From assembly GCF_900095795.1 (NCBI RefSeq), contig NZ_LT608328.1, positions 3,341,001 through 3,405,000 of the forward strand: a stretch of 64,000 nucleotides of DNA, in the 5' to 3' direction. Numbering within the stretch: position 1 is the first letter of the stretch; every line of letters begins with the position of its first letter. This DNA comes from Petrimonas mucosa (GTDB lineage: Bacteria; Bacteroidota; Bacteroidia; Bacteroidales; Dysgonomonadaceae). Under the pieces are notes generated by a model that did not search any database, was not told the origin of the DNA, and was given only the letters and a program-made list of their open reading frames with translations. Positions 17,894 through 25,879 of the stretch are shown piece by piece. Both the position numbers and the translations under genes were made by a program.

Positions 17894-18513
17894 TTTCTCA
17901 ATAACTTTATGATATTAGTAATCTCCGTTTTTTTCTTGCTCACTTTTGCACACTTTTCAAATACAGATATGTCCATTTTAAAAAATGCATCCATATCAAA
18001 CCGGATATCCTCTTCTAAATAAGTTTGAAGCAATTTTATGGAACGAAGTTGCAGTTTTGGGGTATAAACAATTTGGTCGCATAACGCCTTTTCGGGCGTG
18101 GCAATCAGAAAAGCGTAATCCTCTTGAACGACTGGCGAAACTCCAATAGAGTAATAATTCGCAGGACATGATATGTAACTAAACAGACCGAACTGGTTCT
18201 TAAAACTCCGACTTCTCTTTAAGGTCATTGAGACCGTATTAAATACTCTTTCGGGTATTAATCCATAAAACCGTAACGCACTTTCCATAGATACGTACGA
18301 AGGTCCATAGAGATGGTTGGCAATCAACTCTGTAGATATGTGTTTTTTTGAAACTTGAGGAGAAACAACATACATTCCTCTCTTAAGTCGAATAATAGTA
18401 CCCTGTTTTTCTAAATCGGAAATTTTATCGTTTAATGATTTATGAGCAGGATAAATACTTCGCAATGAGGTGTAATCTATCGGAATAATACCAAAATCGA
18501 GTAGCGAATTCAT
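17890..18513 (-). CDS. AbiEi-type antitoxin / transcriptional regulator
   Basis: The 207-residue protein precedes and overlaps the AbiEii toxin. Its N-terminus (SLRSIYPAHKSLNDKISDLEKQGTIIRLKRGMYVV) is the winged-helix domain typical of AbiEi, and the rest matches the antitoxin domain (ALRFYGLIPERVFNTVSMT, then FLIATPEKALCDQIV). Proteins of this type neutralise the toxin without binding it directly and repress their own operon by binding inverted repeats. A large inverted repeat lies at 18553-18589, 40 bp upstream of the start, at the place expected for autoregulation. Confidence 0.86.
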   Translation of the reverse strand: MNSLLDFGIIPIDYTSLRSIYPAHKSLNDKISDLEKQGTIIRLKRGMYVVSPQVSKKHISTELIANHLYGPSYVSMESALRFYGLIPERVFNTVSMTLKRSRSFKNQFGLFSYISCPANYYSIGVSPVVQEDYAFLIATPEKALCDQIVYTPKLQLRSIKLLQTYLEEDIRFDMDAFFKMDISVFEKCAKVSKKKTEITNIIKLLRK

Positions 18514-18535
18514 AGAGTAATTATATTTTACTTCG

Positions 18536-18543
18536 CAAATATA
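18536..18543 (-). promoter_or_regulatory. probable -7 box of the abiE operon
   Basis: CAAATATA on the plus strand reads TATATTTG on the minus strand, fitting TAnnTTTG, 23 bases before the AbiEi start codon. Confidence 0.5.
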
Positions 18544-18552
18544 GCTATTATC

Positions 18553-18589
18553 TGCATAGTTAATCGACTTTTTCTCGATTTTCTATGCA
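18553..18589. promoter_or_regulatory. inverted-repeat operator candidate for the AbiEi antitoxin
   Basis: TGCATAG (18553-18559) pairs with CTATGCA (18583-18589), and AATCGA (18562-18567) with TCGATT (18575-18580), separated symmetrically by TT and a 7-base centre. The element covers the region just upstream of the -7 box, including where the -33 box would lie. Confidence 0.65.
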
Positions 18590-18704
18590 AAAAGTTACAT
18601 TTACTATTAATCAAGGTATTCAACTTTCGCAAGTATAATTACCCCTGAATCTTAGACAACAAGTATCGTTAAAAGGAAAACTTACCGTGCTGGCTTTAAA
18701 ACAG

Positions 18705-18744
18705 AAGTTGTTCCCATTTTCTGAACACCAAGCGTGCATTTTAG
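18705..18744 (-). pseudogene. short remnant of a second AbiEii-like gene
   Basis: About 40 bases here resemble 17353-17388, the part of the toxin gene encoding GKMHAVVFRKWK, in the same orientation, with a two-base deletion (GCACGCTTGGTG against GCACGCTGTGGTG) and scattered changes. It lies 200 bp beyond the antitoxin start and looks like the relic of another copy of the module. Confidence 0.45.
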
Positions 18745-18801
18745 GTATTGCGTCCTACACAAAAAAACGAGTCACCTGATTATTTTCGATAAAAAACCTG
18801 T

Positions 18802-18809
18802 TATCTTTG
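18802..18809 (+). promoter_or_regulatory. TAnnTTTG box in the long gap before the methyltransferase
   Basis: TATCTTTG fits the Bacteroidota -7 element. It lies 155 bases upstream of the methyltransferase start, leaving a long untranslated leader in which I see no clear structure. Confidence 0.4.
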
Positions 18810-18963
18810 TCACTGCTAACAAGTTTGGATGTTTAAGAACAGTACGGATCGGGTGAAGTAAATAACCTTTGCGCAAGCAGCCAAAGGTTATCCATCAGTT
18901 TTTCCTCAGGCAGATTCCTGCCGGAGTAGTATTTGTTATATCACCATATTATTCAAAAACATC

Positions 18964-19737
18964 ATGAGCAACGAAAACATTTCCATACACGACTTCGATT
19001 TCAACCTGATCTGTGAATATTTCACCAACCTTGAACGACAGGGACCGGGAAGTCCCGAAGTAACGCTGAAAGCATTCAGCTTCATCGAACCCCTCACCGA
19101 CACTGCCTGCATCGCCGACATCGGCTGCGGCACCGGGGGACAGACCATGACGCTGGCACAACACTGCCCGGGGCAGATTACCGGCATCGACCTCTTCCCC
19201 CTCTTTATCGATCTCTTTAACCGGAACGCGACCAAACACAACCTGCAGGAGCGAGTGAAAGGGATTACTGGAGATATGGCTTCACTTCCATTCAAGGAGG
19301 AGGAGCTCGATTTGATCTGGTCGGAAGGGTCGATTTACAACATCGGTTTTGAAAAAGGATTGAACGAATGGCGGAAACTGCTGAAGAGAGGCGGATATAT
19401 TGCCATATCGGAAGCCTCCTGGTTCACTGTGGAACGCCCTGCCAAGATCCACGATTTCTGGATGGATGCCTATCCGGAGATCGACACCGTCTCTCACAAG
19501 GTGGCACAGATGGAGAAAGCAGGCTATGTTCCCGTAGCTACCTTTATCCTGCCGGAAAACTGTTGGACCGACCATTTCTATGCTCCGCAGATTGCCGTGC
19601 AGGAGATGTTCCTGCAGCAGCATGCGGGCAACCCCACGGCCGAGATGCTCGTCCGGGAGCAACGTCGCGAGAAATTGCTGTATGACAAATACAAGGAGTA
19701 CTACGGATATGTCTTCTATATCGGGAAGAAGATCTGA
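18964..19737 (+). CDS. class I SAM-dependent methyltransferase
   Basis: The 257-residue protein has the Rossmann-like methyltransferase core: motif I in [16 protein letters not shown] (about residue 49-64), an acidic residue at the end of strand 2 in [12 protein letters not shown], motif III region [22 protein letters not shown] and [12 protein letters not shown]. This arrangement is shared with small-molecule methyltransferases of the UbiE/ArsM type. The substrate cannot be told from sequence. It appears monocistronic and ends in a clear intrinsic terminator. Confidence 0.85.
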   Translation: MSNENISIHDFDFNLICEYFTNLERQGPGSPEVTLKAFSFIEPLTDTACIADIGCGTGGQTMTLAQHCPGQITGIDLFPLFIDLFNRNATKHNLQERVKGITGDMASLPFKEEELDLIWSEGSIYNIGFEKGLNEWRKLLKRGGYIAISEASWFTVERPAKIHDFWMDAYPEIDTVSHKVAQMEKAGYVPVATFILPENCWTDHFYAPQIAVQEMFLQQHAGNPTAEMLVREQRREKLLYDKYKEYYGYVFYIGKKI

Positions 19738-19748
19738 CATCATTTGAC

Positions 19749-19784
19749 GGAGGGTAAACCCTATCAAGGGTTACCCTCTTTTTT
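19749..19784 (+). terminator. intrinsic terminator after the methyltransferase
   Basis: GGAGGGTAAACCCT at 19749-19762 pairs with AAGGGTTACCCTC (ending 19778), followed by six T residues at 19779-19784. Confidence 0.8.
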
Positions 19785-19839
19785 CATGCAACTCATCTAA
19801 GAGCAAATTTTAACCGGCAACGGCTTATGGACTTTGGCT

Positions 19840-20334
19840 ATGGAACCAAAAATGCAACTGAGAGACCCGGAAATAATTCCCACAGAAAGGGTACTGAATG
19901 ACGTATTGGGCAATTCAGTCTACAGCGTCCTGGCATCGTTCCTCGGAAGGATTACAAGCCCGGAGTATGGGCTGAACATCGAGTGGAGGTATTACAACGA
20001 CGGGAAAGCATGGCTCGGAAAAATAACACAAAAGAAAAAAACCATTCTCTGGCTTTCCATCTGGGAAGGATTCTTCAAGATGAGTTTCTATTTCACCGAA
20101 AAGCATCTCAAATCCTTTGCTGAACTGGATATTTCGAAAACCAAAAAAGAGGAGTTAGCCACAGCGAAACCGATAGGGAAGTTATTCCCCCTGACAGTTG
20201 ATATCAGCTGCAAGGAGCAACTTGCCGACCTGTTTACCGTTGTCGGTTTCAAGAAAAGCCTTCAAATCGCACCCATCCAGGCTACCACCTCCCGGGGCTC
20301 CGTCAGAGCATGCATAGCGAGCAACTGGTTGTAA
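19840..20334 (+). CDS. DUF3788 family protein
   Basis: The 164-residue protein fits DUF3788, with the conserved middle WRYYNDGKAWLGKITQKKKT, ILWLSIWEGFFKMSFYFTEKH and the GKLFPLTVDISCKEQL segment. I start at the ATG of 19840, because the codon six bases upstream is TTG. Family members usually end soon after the YKK/FKKSL segment; here about 20 unusual residues follow (from QIAPIQ), which could be a small frameshift extension. Function is unknown; the family is cytosolic. Confidence 0.8.
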   Translation: MEPKMQLRDPEIIPTERVLNDVLGNSVYSVLASFLGRITSPEYGLNIEWRYYNDGKAWLGKITQKKKTILWLSIWEGFFKMSFYFTEKHLKSFAELDISKTKKEELATAKPIGKLFPLTVDISCKEQLADLFTVVGFKKSLQIAPIQATTSRGSVRACIASNWL

Positions 20335-20463
20335 AGGCGGATATGGAGCAGTTCGGAAGGTATCATACGTTTTCAGTTTAAAAAATCAAATGACCAATTT
20401 TTTTTCAACAAACCCGGTTGACAAAAGGCATATGCGTATCTTTGTCCCGATAAAATCAACTGT

Positions 20464-20943
20464 ATGGATATACTTACACTTGCCGCAGAGAATCAACAAA
20501 CGGCCTGGCAAATACTGAAAGAGACAGGGATTGTTCAAACCTGGGAAAAGGCAGGAGCGACCGTGAACCTGGTGGACTCACTCAAGTCGGGCCTGTTGAT
20601 GAAAAACAGGGATATTGATATGCACATCTACACGGACAAACTCAGTGTAGCCGAAAGTTTCTCCGTTATCCAGGAATTGGCAGAAAGGTTATCTTTCAAG
20701 GAAATTCATTATAAAAACCTGATTGACACCGAAGAGGAATGTATCGAATGGCACATTTTATATGAACACAACAACCGGGACACCTGGAAATTTGACATGA
20801 TTCATATCCGAAAGGGATCAAGATATGACGGTACGGTAGAGAGAGTTACAGATGCCATCACCGAACGCCTGACACCAGAAATTCGCAAGAAAATCCTTCA
20901 ACTGAAACAGGAGATTCCGAACAGCATCACCATTCCCGGAACT
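20464..20943 (+). pseudogene. nucleotidyltransferase-like gene, 3' end deleted
   Basis: The first 160 codons resemble a conserved Bacteroidota family that starts MDILTLA and has a nucleotidyltransferase-like segment SLKSGLLMKNRDIDMHIY with the D-x-D pair, followed by WKFDMIHIRKGSRYDG. The usual G of the G-S motif is D here (VDSLK). After IPNSITIPG the frame stays open to 21210 but codes for the complement of a blaR1-like gene, not for the expected C-terminus. The gene is thus fused at about 20,935-20,945 to the truncated end of a convergent gene. Its upstream region, near 20440, has a possible TATCTTTG box. Confidence 0.7.
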
Positions 20944-21430
20944 GACAATCAATTTATAGCCTTCTTTCTCGATCCTTCTGCTCTTTCCAAGCAGACGATA
21001 CAAACTGATAAAAGAGGCTCCCAAGCGCAACAGCATTATTCCTACACCCAGCCAATAAATCACAGTCAATGCCGTAACCGGGGAGACCGGCCTTCCAATG
21101 CTTACACCGGTCGTGTGCTGCGAAACAGCCGCTTCAGGGTTGGCACGCTCAACCCACTCATCTTCCGGCAATACGTATCGAGCCTCAGGGCCTTTAAGTT
21201 TTTCCGGTAACAGCAACTCTTCAAACTGAAAAACAGTTTGCTGAAGAGCATGCGACTGACTCAGTTTCAGTTTTACAAAAGGTAAGATTGTGCAGACGAT
21301 TCATCCTGAAATCAACGTGAAACGCGTAAAAACGAAAGAAAGTCTCTCTCATCAACAACAACCGGAAGAATACGGAGAAAGCAATCAGGCAAATGGTTGC
21401 CTTGGCCAGGTATACCATAAGGTTTTCCAT
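20940..21430 (-). pseudogene. BlaR1-like M56 sensor, N-terminal remnant with frameshift, stop and 3' deletion
   Basis: From the ATG at 21430 the sequence MENLMVYLAKATICLIAFSVFFRLLL is the first membrane segment of a BlaR1/MecR1-type protein. Homology then moves to another frame after ETFFRF (TRFTLISG, an in-frame TGA, IVCTILPFVKLKLSQ), then continues as LLLPEKLKGPE and the second membrane region LTVIYWLGVGIMLLRLGASF. It is lost after GYKLIVSSGNG at about 20,940, well before the zinc-protease domain. It follows the BlaI gene by 11 bp as in intact bla/mec-type operons. The protein cannot be functional. Confidence 0.75.
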
Positions 21431-21441
21431 CTTCGGAAGAA

Positions 21442-21804
21442 TTATTTTTTACCTCTTTCAATTTTCCTTATCAGGTCTTTCAATTCACTGATCGACAACC
21501 GCTCCTCTTCGATCAATGTAGAGACCACATGGGTATAAGAGTCATCAAAGTATTGGGAAATCACTTTCTTCAGTGCCCTGCCTTTATACTCATCCTGCGA
21601 CACAACGGGAAAATACTGATACGTATTTCCATACGCTTTATGGCTTACAAAATTCTTTTCTTCAAGCACCCGGATAACGGTAGAAACGGTATTGTAATGA
21701 GGTTTAGGTTCCGGATAAACCTCAAGGATTTCGCGGACAAACAGAGGTCCTTTATCCCATAAAATTTGCATCACCTCTTCTTCTTTTTCGGTTAATCTCA
21801 TCAT
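21442..21804 (-). CDS. BlaI/MecI-type winged-helix repressor
   Basis: The 120-residue protein is a BlaI/MecI/CopY family regulator. MMRLTEKEEEVMQILWDKGPLFVREILE and PHYNTVSTVIRVLEEKNFVSHKAYGNTYQYFP form the winged helix; the C-terminal KKVISQYFDDSYTHVVSTLIEEE is the dimerisation region containing the usual cleavage area. The start is the ATG pair at 21799-21804; the more upstream open frame begins only with TTG. Its partner sensor downstream is a pseudogene, so normal induction by proteolysis is probably lost. Confidence 0.85.
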   Translation of the reverse strand: MMRLTEKEEEVMQILWDKGPLFVREILEVYPEPKPHYNTVSTVIRVLEEKNFVSHKAYGNTYQYFPVVSQDEYKGRALKKVISQYFDDSYTHVVSTLIEEERLSISELKDLIRKIERGKK

Positions 21805-21831
21805 AAGGCTTTGTTTTATACGATTCTCCTG

Positions 21832-21839
21832 CAAATGTA
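21832..21839 (-). promoter_or_regulatory. probable -7 box of the blaI gene
   Basis: CAAATGTA on the plus strand reads TACATTTG on the minus strand and fits TAnnTTTG, 28 bases before the start codon. Confidence 0.5.
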
Positions 21840-21889
21840 AACATACTTTCCAGAAAACAACTATAAAGATTAATAATATAACTATATAT

Positions 21890-21930
21890 AACAGTTTTAT
21901 ATACTGTTTTAATAGTTGTAAACTATTAAA
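21890..21930. promoter_or_regulatory. two palindromes between blaI and typA, operator candidates
   Basis: AACAGT-N7-ACTGTT spans 21890-21908. TTTAATAGTT-GTA-AACTATTAAA spans 21908-21930 and is a perfect 10-bp dyad. Related AACTAT half-sites recur at 21859 and 21880. BlaI-family repressors bind short AT-rich dyads next to their own promoter. Confidence 0.5.
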
Positions 21931-22069
21931 GAAAAATTAGATACCATTTACGCCCTTAAATATGCTCAATAACCGGAACTGTTTTTCTGAGCATCCATAA
22001 CTTTTGCCGATCAACCAAAAAATTTAAAACAGTTTCTCAATAACTTACGAATTTTTCAATGAAAAAGCG

Positions 22070-22077
22070 TACCTTTG
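22070..22077 (+). promoter_or_regulatory. TAnnTTTG box upstream of typA
   Basis: TACCTTTG fits the Bacteroidota -7 element, 22 bases before the start codon and followed by CACCCC. Confidence 0.5.
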
Positions 22078-22099
22078 CACCCCAGAAAAAGATTGTTTA

Positions 22100-23902
22100 A
22101 TGCAAAACATACGCAACATCGCCATCATCGCTCACGTTGATCACGGCAAAACCACCCTGGTAGACAAGATGCTTCTTGCAGGAAACCTGTTCAGGCAAAA
22201 CCAGCTCACCGAGGATCTGATCCTCGACAACAACGACCTCGAACGTGAGCGGGGCATCACCATTCTCTCCAAGAATGTCTCCATCCAGTACAAGGGAGTA
22301 AAAATAAATATTATCGATACCCCGGGACACGCCGATTTCGGCGGTGAAGTGGAACGGGTACTGAACATGGCCGACGGCTGCCTGCTGGTGGTCGACGCCT
22401 TCGAGGGCCCCATGCCGCAGACCCGTTTTGTCCTGCAGAAAGCGCTGGAGATCGGTCTGAAACCGATCCTGGTCATCAACAAGATCGACAAGCCCAACTG
22501 TCGCCCCGAAGAGGTACAGGAGGCCGTTTTCGATCTGATGTTCAACCTCAACGCGACCGAAGAGCAGCTCAATTTTCCCACCATCTACGGATCTGCCAAG
22601 CAGGGCTGGATGTCGGACGACTGGAAACAACCCTCCAACAGCATCATCCCGCTGCTCGACGCCATATTGGAATATATTCCCGCCCCCAAGTCGCTCCAGG
22701 GGATACCCCAAATGCTGATCACCTCACTCGACTACTCCAATTATGTGGGGAGGATCGCCGTAGGCCGCATACACCGTGGAAGCCTCGAGCCCAACAAGGA
22801 TTATGCGCTCTGCAAGCGCGACGGCAGCATCCGGAAGATCCGGATCAAGGAGGTCAACCTGTTCGAGGGACTGGGAAGGATCAAGGCCGAAACGGCATCG
22901 TCGGGCGATATCTGCGCACTGATCGGCATCGAGGGGTTTGATATCGGCGATACCATCACCGACCTGGAGAAACCGGAACCGCTCGACCCGATTGCGGTAG
23001 ACGAGCCCACCATGTCGATGCTCTTTACCATCAACAACTCCCCATTCTTCGGACAGGACGGCAAGTATGTCACCTCACGCCATATCTACGAGAGATTGAT
23101 GCGCGAACTGGACAAGAACCTGGCGCTGCGCGTGGAGACGACCGACAGTTCCGATTCTTGGATCGTTTACGGCCGTGGAGTCCTTCATCTGTCGGTACTG
23201 ATCGAAACGATGCGTCGCGAGGGATATGAGCTGCAGGTGGGACAACCGCAGGTGATCATCAAGGAGATCGCCGGTGAGAAATATGAACCGGTGGAACAGC
23301 TCACCGTAAACCTCCCCGAAGAGTCGGCAAGCAAGATCATCGACATCATCTCCCGCCGCAAGGGTGAGATGATCAGCATGGAGAGCAAGAACGACCGCAT
23401 GCACATCGAGTTTACCATCCCTTCCCGCGGCATCATCGGACTGAACAACCTCGTCCTCACCCTCTCCGCCGGAGAGGCGATCATGGCTCACCGCTTCCTT
23501 GAGTTTCAACCCTGGAAAGGGAACATCGAGAAGCGGCAGAACGGTTCAATCATCGCCGGCGAGTCGGGCAACGCCTTTGCATACGCCCTGGACAAGCTGC
23601 AGGATCGGGGACGCTTTTTTATCGAGCCGCAGACCGAAGTTTACGAAGGACAGGTGGTTGGCGAGCACAGCAAGGAGGGCGACCTGGTGGTGAATGTCAC
23701 CAAATCGAAAAAGCTGACCAACGTGCGGGCATCTGGATCGGACGACAAGGCACAGTTGGCTCCGCCGATAATCTTCAGCCTCGAGGAGGCGCTCGAGTAT
23801 ATCAAGGAGGATGAGTATGTGGAAGTGACGCCCAAGGCGATCAGGATACGCAAAATCCTTCTGGACGAGAACGACCGGAAAAGAATGGCTAAAAAGGGAT
23901 AA
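22100..23902 (+). CDS. typA: ribosome-associated translational GTPase TypA/BipA
   Basis: The 600-residue protein is a TypA/BipA GTPase, which acts on the ribosome under stress and in large-subunit assembly. The G domain has the P-loop AHVDHGKTT at about residue 11, switch I ERERGITI, DTPGHADFGGEV and NKIDKPN. EF-G-like domains 2, 3 and 5 follow, ending in the TypA-specific C-terminal domain with GTxSG-like RASGSDDKAQLAPP. The length is typical. It is convergent with folE, with only nine bases between the stop codons. Confidence 0.96.
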   Translation: MQNIRNIAIIAHVDHGKTTLVDKMLLAGNLFRQNQLTEDLILDNNDLERERGITILSKNVSIQYKGVKINIIDTPGHADFGGEVERVLNMADGCLLVVDAFEGPMPQTRFVLQKALEIGLKPILVINKIDKPNCRPEEVQEAVFDLMFNLNATEEQLNFPTIYGSAKQGWMSDDWKQPSNSIIPLLDAILEYIPAPKSLQGIPQMLITSLDYSNYVGRIAVGRIHRGSLEPNKDYALCKRDGSIRKIRIKEVNLFEGLGRIKAETASSGDICALIGIEGFDIGDTITDLEKPEPLDPIAVDEPTMSMLFTINNSPFFGQDGKYVTSRHIYERLMRELDKNLALRVETTDSSDSWIVYGRGVLHLSVLIETMRREGYELQVGQPQVIIKEIAGEKYEPVEQLTVNLPEESASKIIDIISRRKGEMISMESKNDRMHIEFTIPSRGIIGLNNLVLTLSAGEAIMAHRFLEFQPWKGNIEKRQNGSIIAGESGNAFAYALDKLQDRGRFFIEPQTEVYEGQVVGEHSKEGDLVVNVTKSKKLTNVRASGSDDKAQLAPPIIFSLEEALEYIKEDEYVEVTPKAIRIRKILLDENDRKRMAKKG

Positions 23903-23911
23903 GGAAAAAAA

Positions 23912-24484
23912 TCACCTGATCAGGGAGATAAACTCTTCGCGGGTCTTCTGCACCTGGAAGACCCCAGTAAAGTCGGAAGTGGTGGTAATGGAGTTCTGCT
24001 TTTCAACTCCACGCATCTGCATACACATGTGTTGCGCCTCGATCACCACCATCACCCCCATCGGGTTGAGTGTCTTCTGAATACACTCCTTGATCTGGGT
24101 GGTCAACCGCTCCTGCACCTGCAGGCGACGGGCAAAGACATCCACCACCCGGGCAATCTTGCTCAAACCGGTGATATATCCGTTGGGAATATAGGCCACA
24201 TGGGCCTTCCCGAAAAAGGGAAGCAGGTGATGCTCACACATCGAGAAGAGGTCGATATCCTTGACGATCACCATCTGGCGGTAATTTTCGCGGAACAGAG
24301 CAGAACGCAAGATCTCCTCGGGATCCTGGTGATACCCCTTTGTCAGGTACTGCATCGCCTTGGCTACACGGTCGGGCGTCTTGACCAGCCCGTCACGGGC
24401 TACATCCTCACCCAGCAAGGTGATCACCTCTCTCATATGATCCGCTATGATGGATCTTCTCTCCTCTGATTGTTCGGGCAACAT
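23912..24484 (-). CDS. folE: GTP cyclohydrolase I
   Basis: The 190-residue enzyme converts GTP to 7,8-dihydroneopterin triphosphate, the first step of folate (tetrahydropterin) synthesis. Zinc ligands are visible in [14 protein letters not shown] and in [12 protein letters not shown], and the substrate region [23 protein letters not shown] is conserved. It ends the minus-strand cluster DUF1599 - BT_3928 - tpiA - SPOR - folE, 8 bp after the SPOR gene. pabB and pabC, which supply the other folate precursor, are elsewhere in the window. Confidence 0.96.
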   Translation of the reverse strand: MLPEQSEERRSIIADHMREVITLLGEDVARDGLVKTPDRVAKAMQYLTKGYHQDPEEILRSALFRENYRQMVIVKDIDLFSMCEHHLLPFFGKAHVAYIPNGYITGLSKIARVVDVFARRLQVQERLTTQIKECIQKTLNPMGVMVVIEAQHMCMQMRGVEKQNSITTTSDFTGVFQVQKTREEFISLIR

Positions 24485-24492
24485 GCGGTATA

Positions 24493-25011
24493 TTATTCTT
24501 GAAGTTGATTGACGGGAATTTTCACCTCGTCTATGACAATGTACATCTCCTTGCCAAAGGAGGGAAAAGCCCTACGCATCTCCTCCAGCACAGCGGTAGC
24601 CTCTTCGCGCGTCTTGAAATTTCCCACGCGCAGTCTCCAGAAAGGAGAATCGAACGTTACAACTGTCTCCATCTCCGGAAAGGCGTTGTTTATCAATCCC
24701 TGTTTGTGGTAAGCCTCATTTTTCGAAGAGCGCTGGTCGTTTCCCGAGAATGCCTGAATCTTGAAACCCCGCATCTTCACGAACTGGAGTGAACCGTCGC
24801 TGGAGGTGTATACCGTTCTTGGCGGAGCCATGCTGCGACCGAGTACATCGGCGATCGCCTTGTCCTCAAAAACCATCACCTTCCCTTCTCCGGGTCTCAC
24901 CGCCTTCAGCTCCTCCAGTATCCCTCTCTGTTGCCTCTGTGTCTGGGCCGATAGTCCTAGACTCAACAGCAGCAGCGGAAGAAACAATATCTTGGTAAGA
25001 AATTTCATCAT
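24493..25011 (-). CDS. SPOR domain-containing secreted protein
   Basis: The 172-residue protein begins with a signal peptide ([19 protein letters not shown]) and ends with a SPOR domain of about 75 residues ([19 protein letters not shown] through [21 protein letters not shown]). SPOR domains bind denuded glycan strands of peptidoglycan, so a periplasmic role in cell-wall turnover or division is likely. The middle part (about 25-85) is not recognised. It lies directly upstream of folE and has its own TAnnTTTG box. Confidence 0.85.
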   Translation of the reverse strand: MMKFLTKILFLPLLLLSLGLSAQTQRQQRGILEELKAVRPGEGKVMVFEDKAIADVLGRSMAPPRTVYTSSDGSLQFVKMRGFKIQAFSGNDQRSSKNEAYHKQGLINNAFPEMETVVTFDSPFWRLRVGNFKTREEATAVLEEMRRAFPSFGKEMYIVIDEVKIPVNQLQE

Positions 25012-25025
25012 CTGTTAGATTTCTG

Positions 25026-25071
25026 CAAAGATAGAGATTTACCACAGACCTGAATCCAAATCTGTGGTAAA
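25026..25071 (-). promoter_or_regulatory. promoter box and inverted repeat between tpiA and the SPOR gene
   Basis: CAAAGATA at 25026-25033 reads TATCTTTG on the minus strand, 15 bases before the SPOR gene. Just upstream, TTTACCACAGA at 25038-25048 is a perfect complement of TCTGTGGTAAA at 25061-25071. The hairpin may end part of the tpiA transcript, although no U-tract follows it in that direction, or be a protein-binding site. Confidence 0.5.
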
Positions 25072-25085
25072 AAATCCTTAACGGC

Positions 25086-25841
25086 TCAGAAAGCCTCTAC
25101 AATGGGCATGAACTTGTCCACTCCCAACGATGCGCCTCCGATCAGACCGCCGTCGACATCGGGATTGGCAAACAGCTCTTTCGCGTTCGATGCGTTGCAG
25201 CTGCCTCCATAAAGGATGGAGGTATTGTCGGCCACCTCTTCGCCATACTTCCCGGCCAGGGTCTTGCGGATAAATGCGTGCATCTCCTGAGCCTGCTCTG
25301 CCGTTGCCGTCTTTCCGGTTCCAATGGCCCAAACCGGCTCGTATGCCAGCACGATCTTCGAAAAATCCTCTGCCGAAAGGTCGAACAGCGACTCCTCGAT
25401 CTGCGACTTCACCACCTCGAAGTGGCGACCGGCTTCACGCTCTTCCAGCACCTCGCCGATGCAGAAAATGGGCGTGAGGTTGTTCTTCAGTGCAAGCAAC
25501 ACCTTCTCCTTCAGGATCTCTGCCGTCTCGTGATAGTATGCCCTACGTTCGCTGTGTCCCAGAATCACATATTTCGCACCGGTGCTGGCCACCATCTCTG
25601 CCGACACCTCACCGGTATATGCTCCCGATGCCTTGTCGGCACAATTCTGGGCAGCCACCCCGATCTTCGTCGTATCCACTGCATTGACCACACTGGTCAG
25701 GTGGATGAACGGCGTACCGATAACCACGTCGCAATTAACCGTCTTGCCTTTCAAGGCAGCATCCAGCTCCTGAGCCAGGGCCAGACCTTCCTGCAGGTTC
25801 TTGTTCATTTTCCAGTTCCCTGCTACAATCTTTTTCCTCAT
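25086..25841 (-). CDS. tpiA: triosephosphate isomerase
   Basis: The 251-residue TIM-barrel enzyme interconverts dihydroxyacetone phosphate and glyceraldehyde 3-phosphate in glycolysis. It has the active-site Lys in GNWKMNK, His in [13 protein letters not shown], Glu in [13 protein letters not shown] with flexible loop 6, and the phosphate-binding YGGSCNASN segment. Length is typical. It is in the middle of a conserved Bacteroidota cluster, downstream of the BT_3928-type gene. Confidence 0.97.
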   Translation of the reverse strand: MRKKIVAGNWKMNKNLQEGLALAQELDAALKGKTVNCDVVIGTPFIHLTSVVNAVDTTKIGVAAQNCADKASGAYTGEVSAEMVASTGAKYVILGHSERRAYYHETAEILKEKVLLALKNNLTPIFCIGEVLEEREAGRHFEVVKSQIEESLFDLSAEDFSKIVLAYEPVWAIGTGKTATAEQAQEMHAFIRKTLAGKYGEEVADNTSILYGGSCNASNAKELFANPDVDGGLIGGASLGVDKFMPIVEAF

Positions 25842-25879
25842 AATTGTTGTTGTTTTTTATATAAAAATTAATGCTATGC

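Noticed and set aside
18590-18963. Riboswitch or small RNA in the long gap before the methyltransferase
   Set aside because: I see only an AbiEii relic and a promoter-like box; no conserved riboswitch core or strong hairpin is visible.
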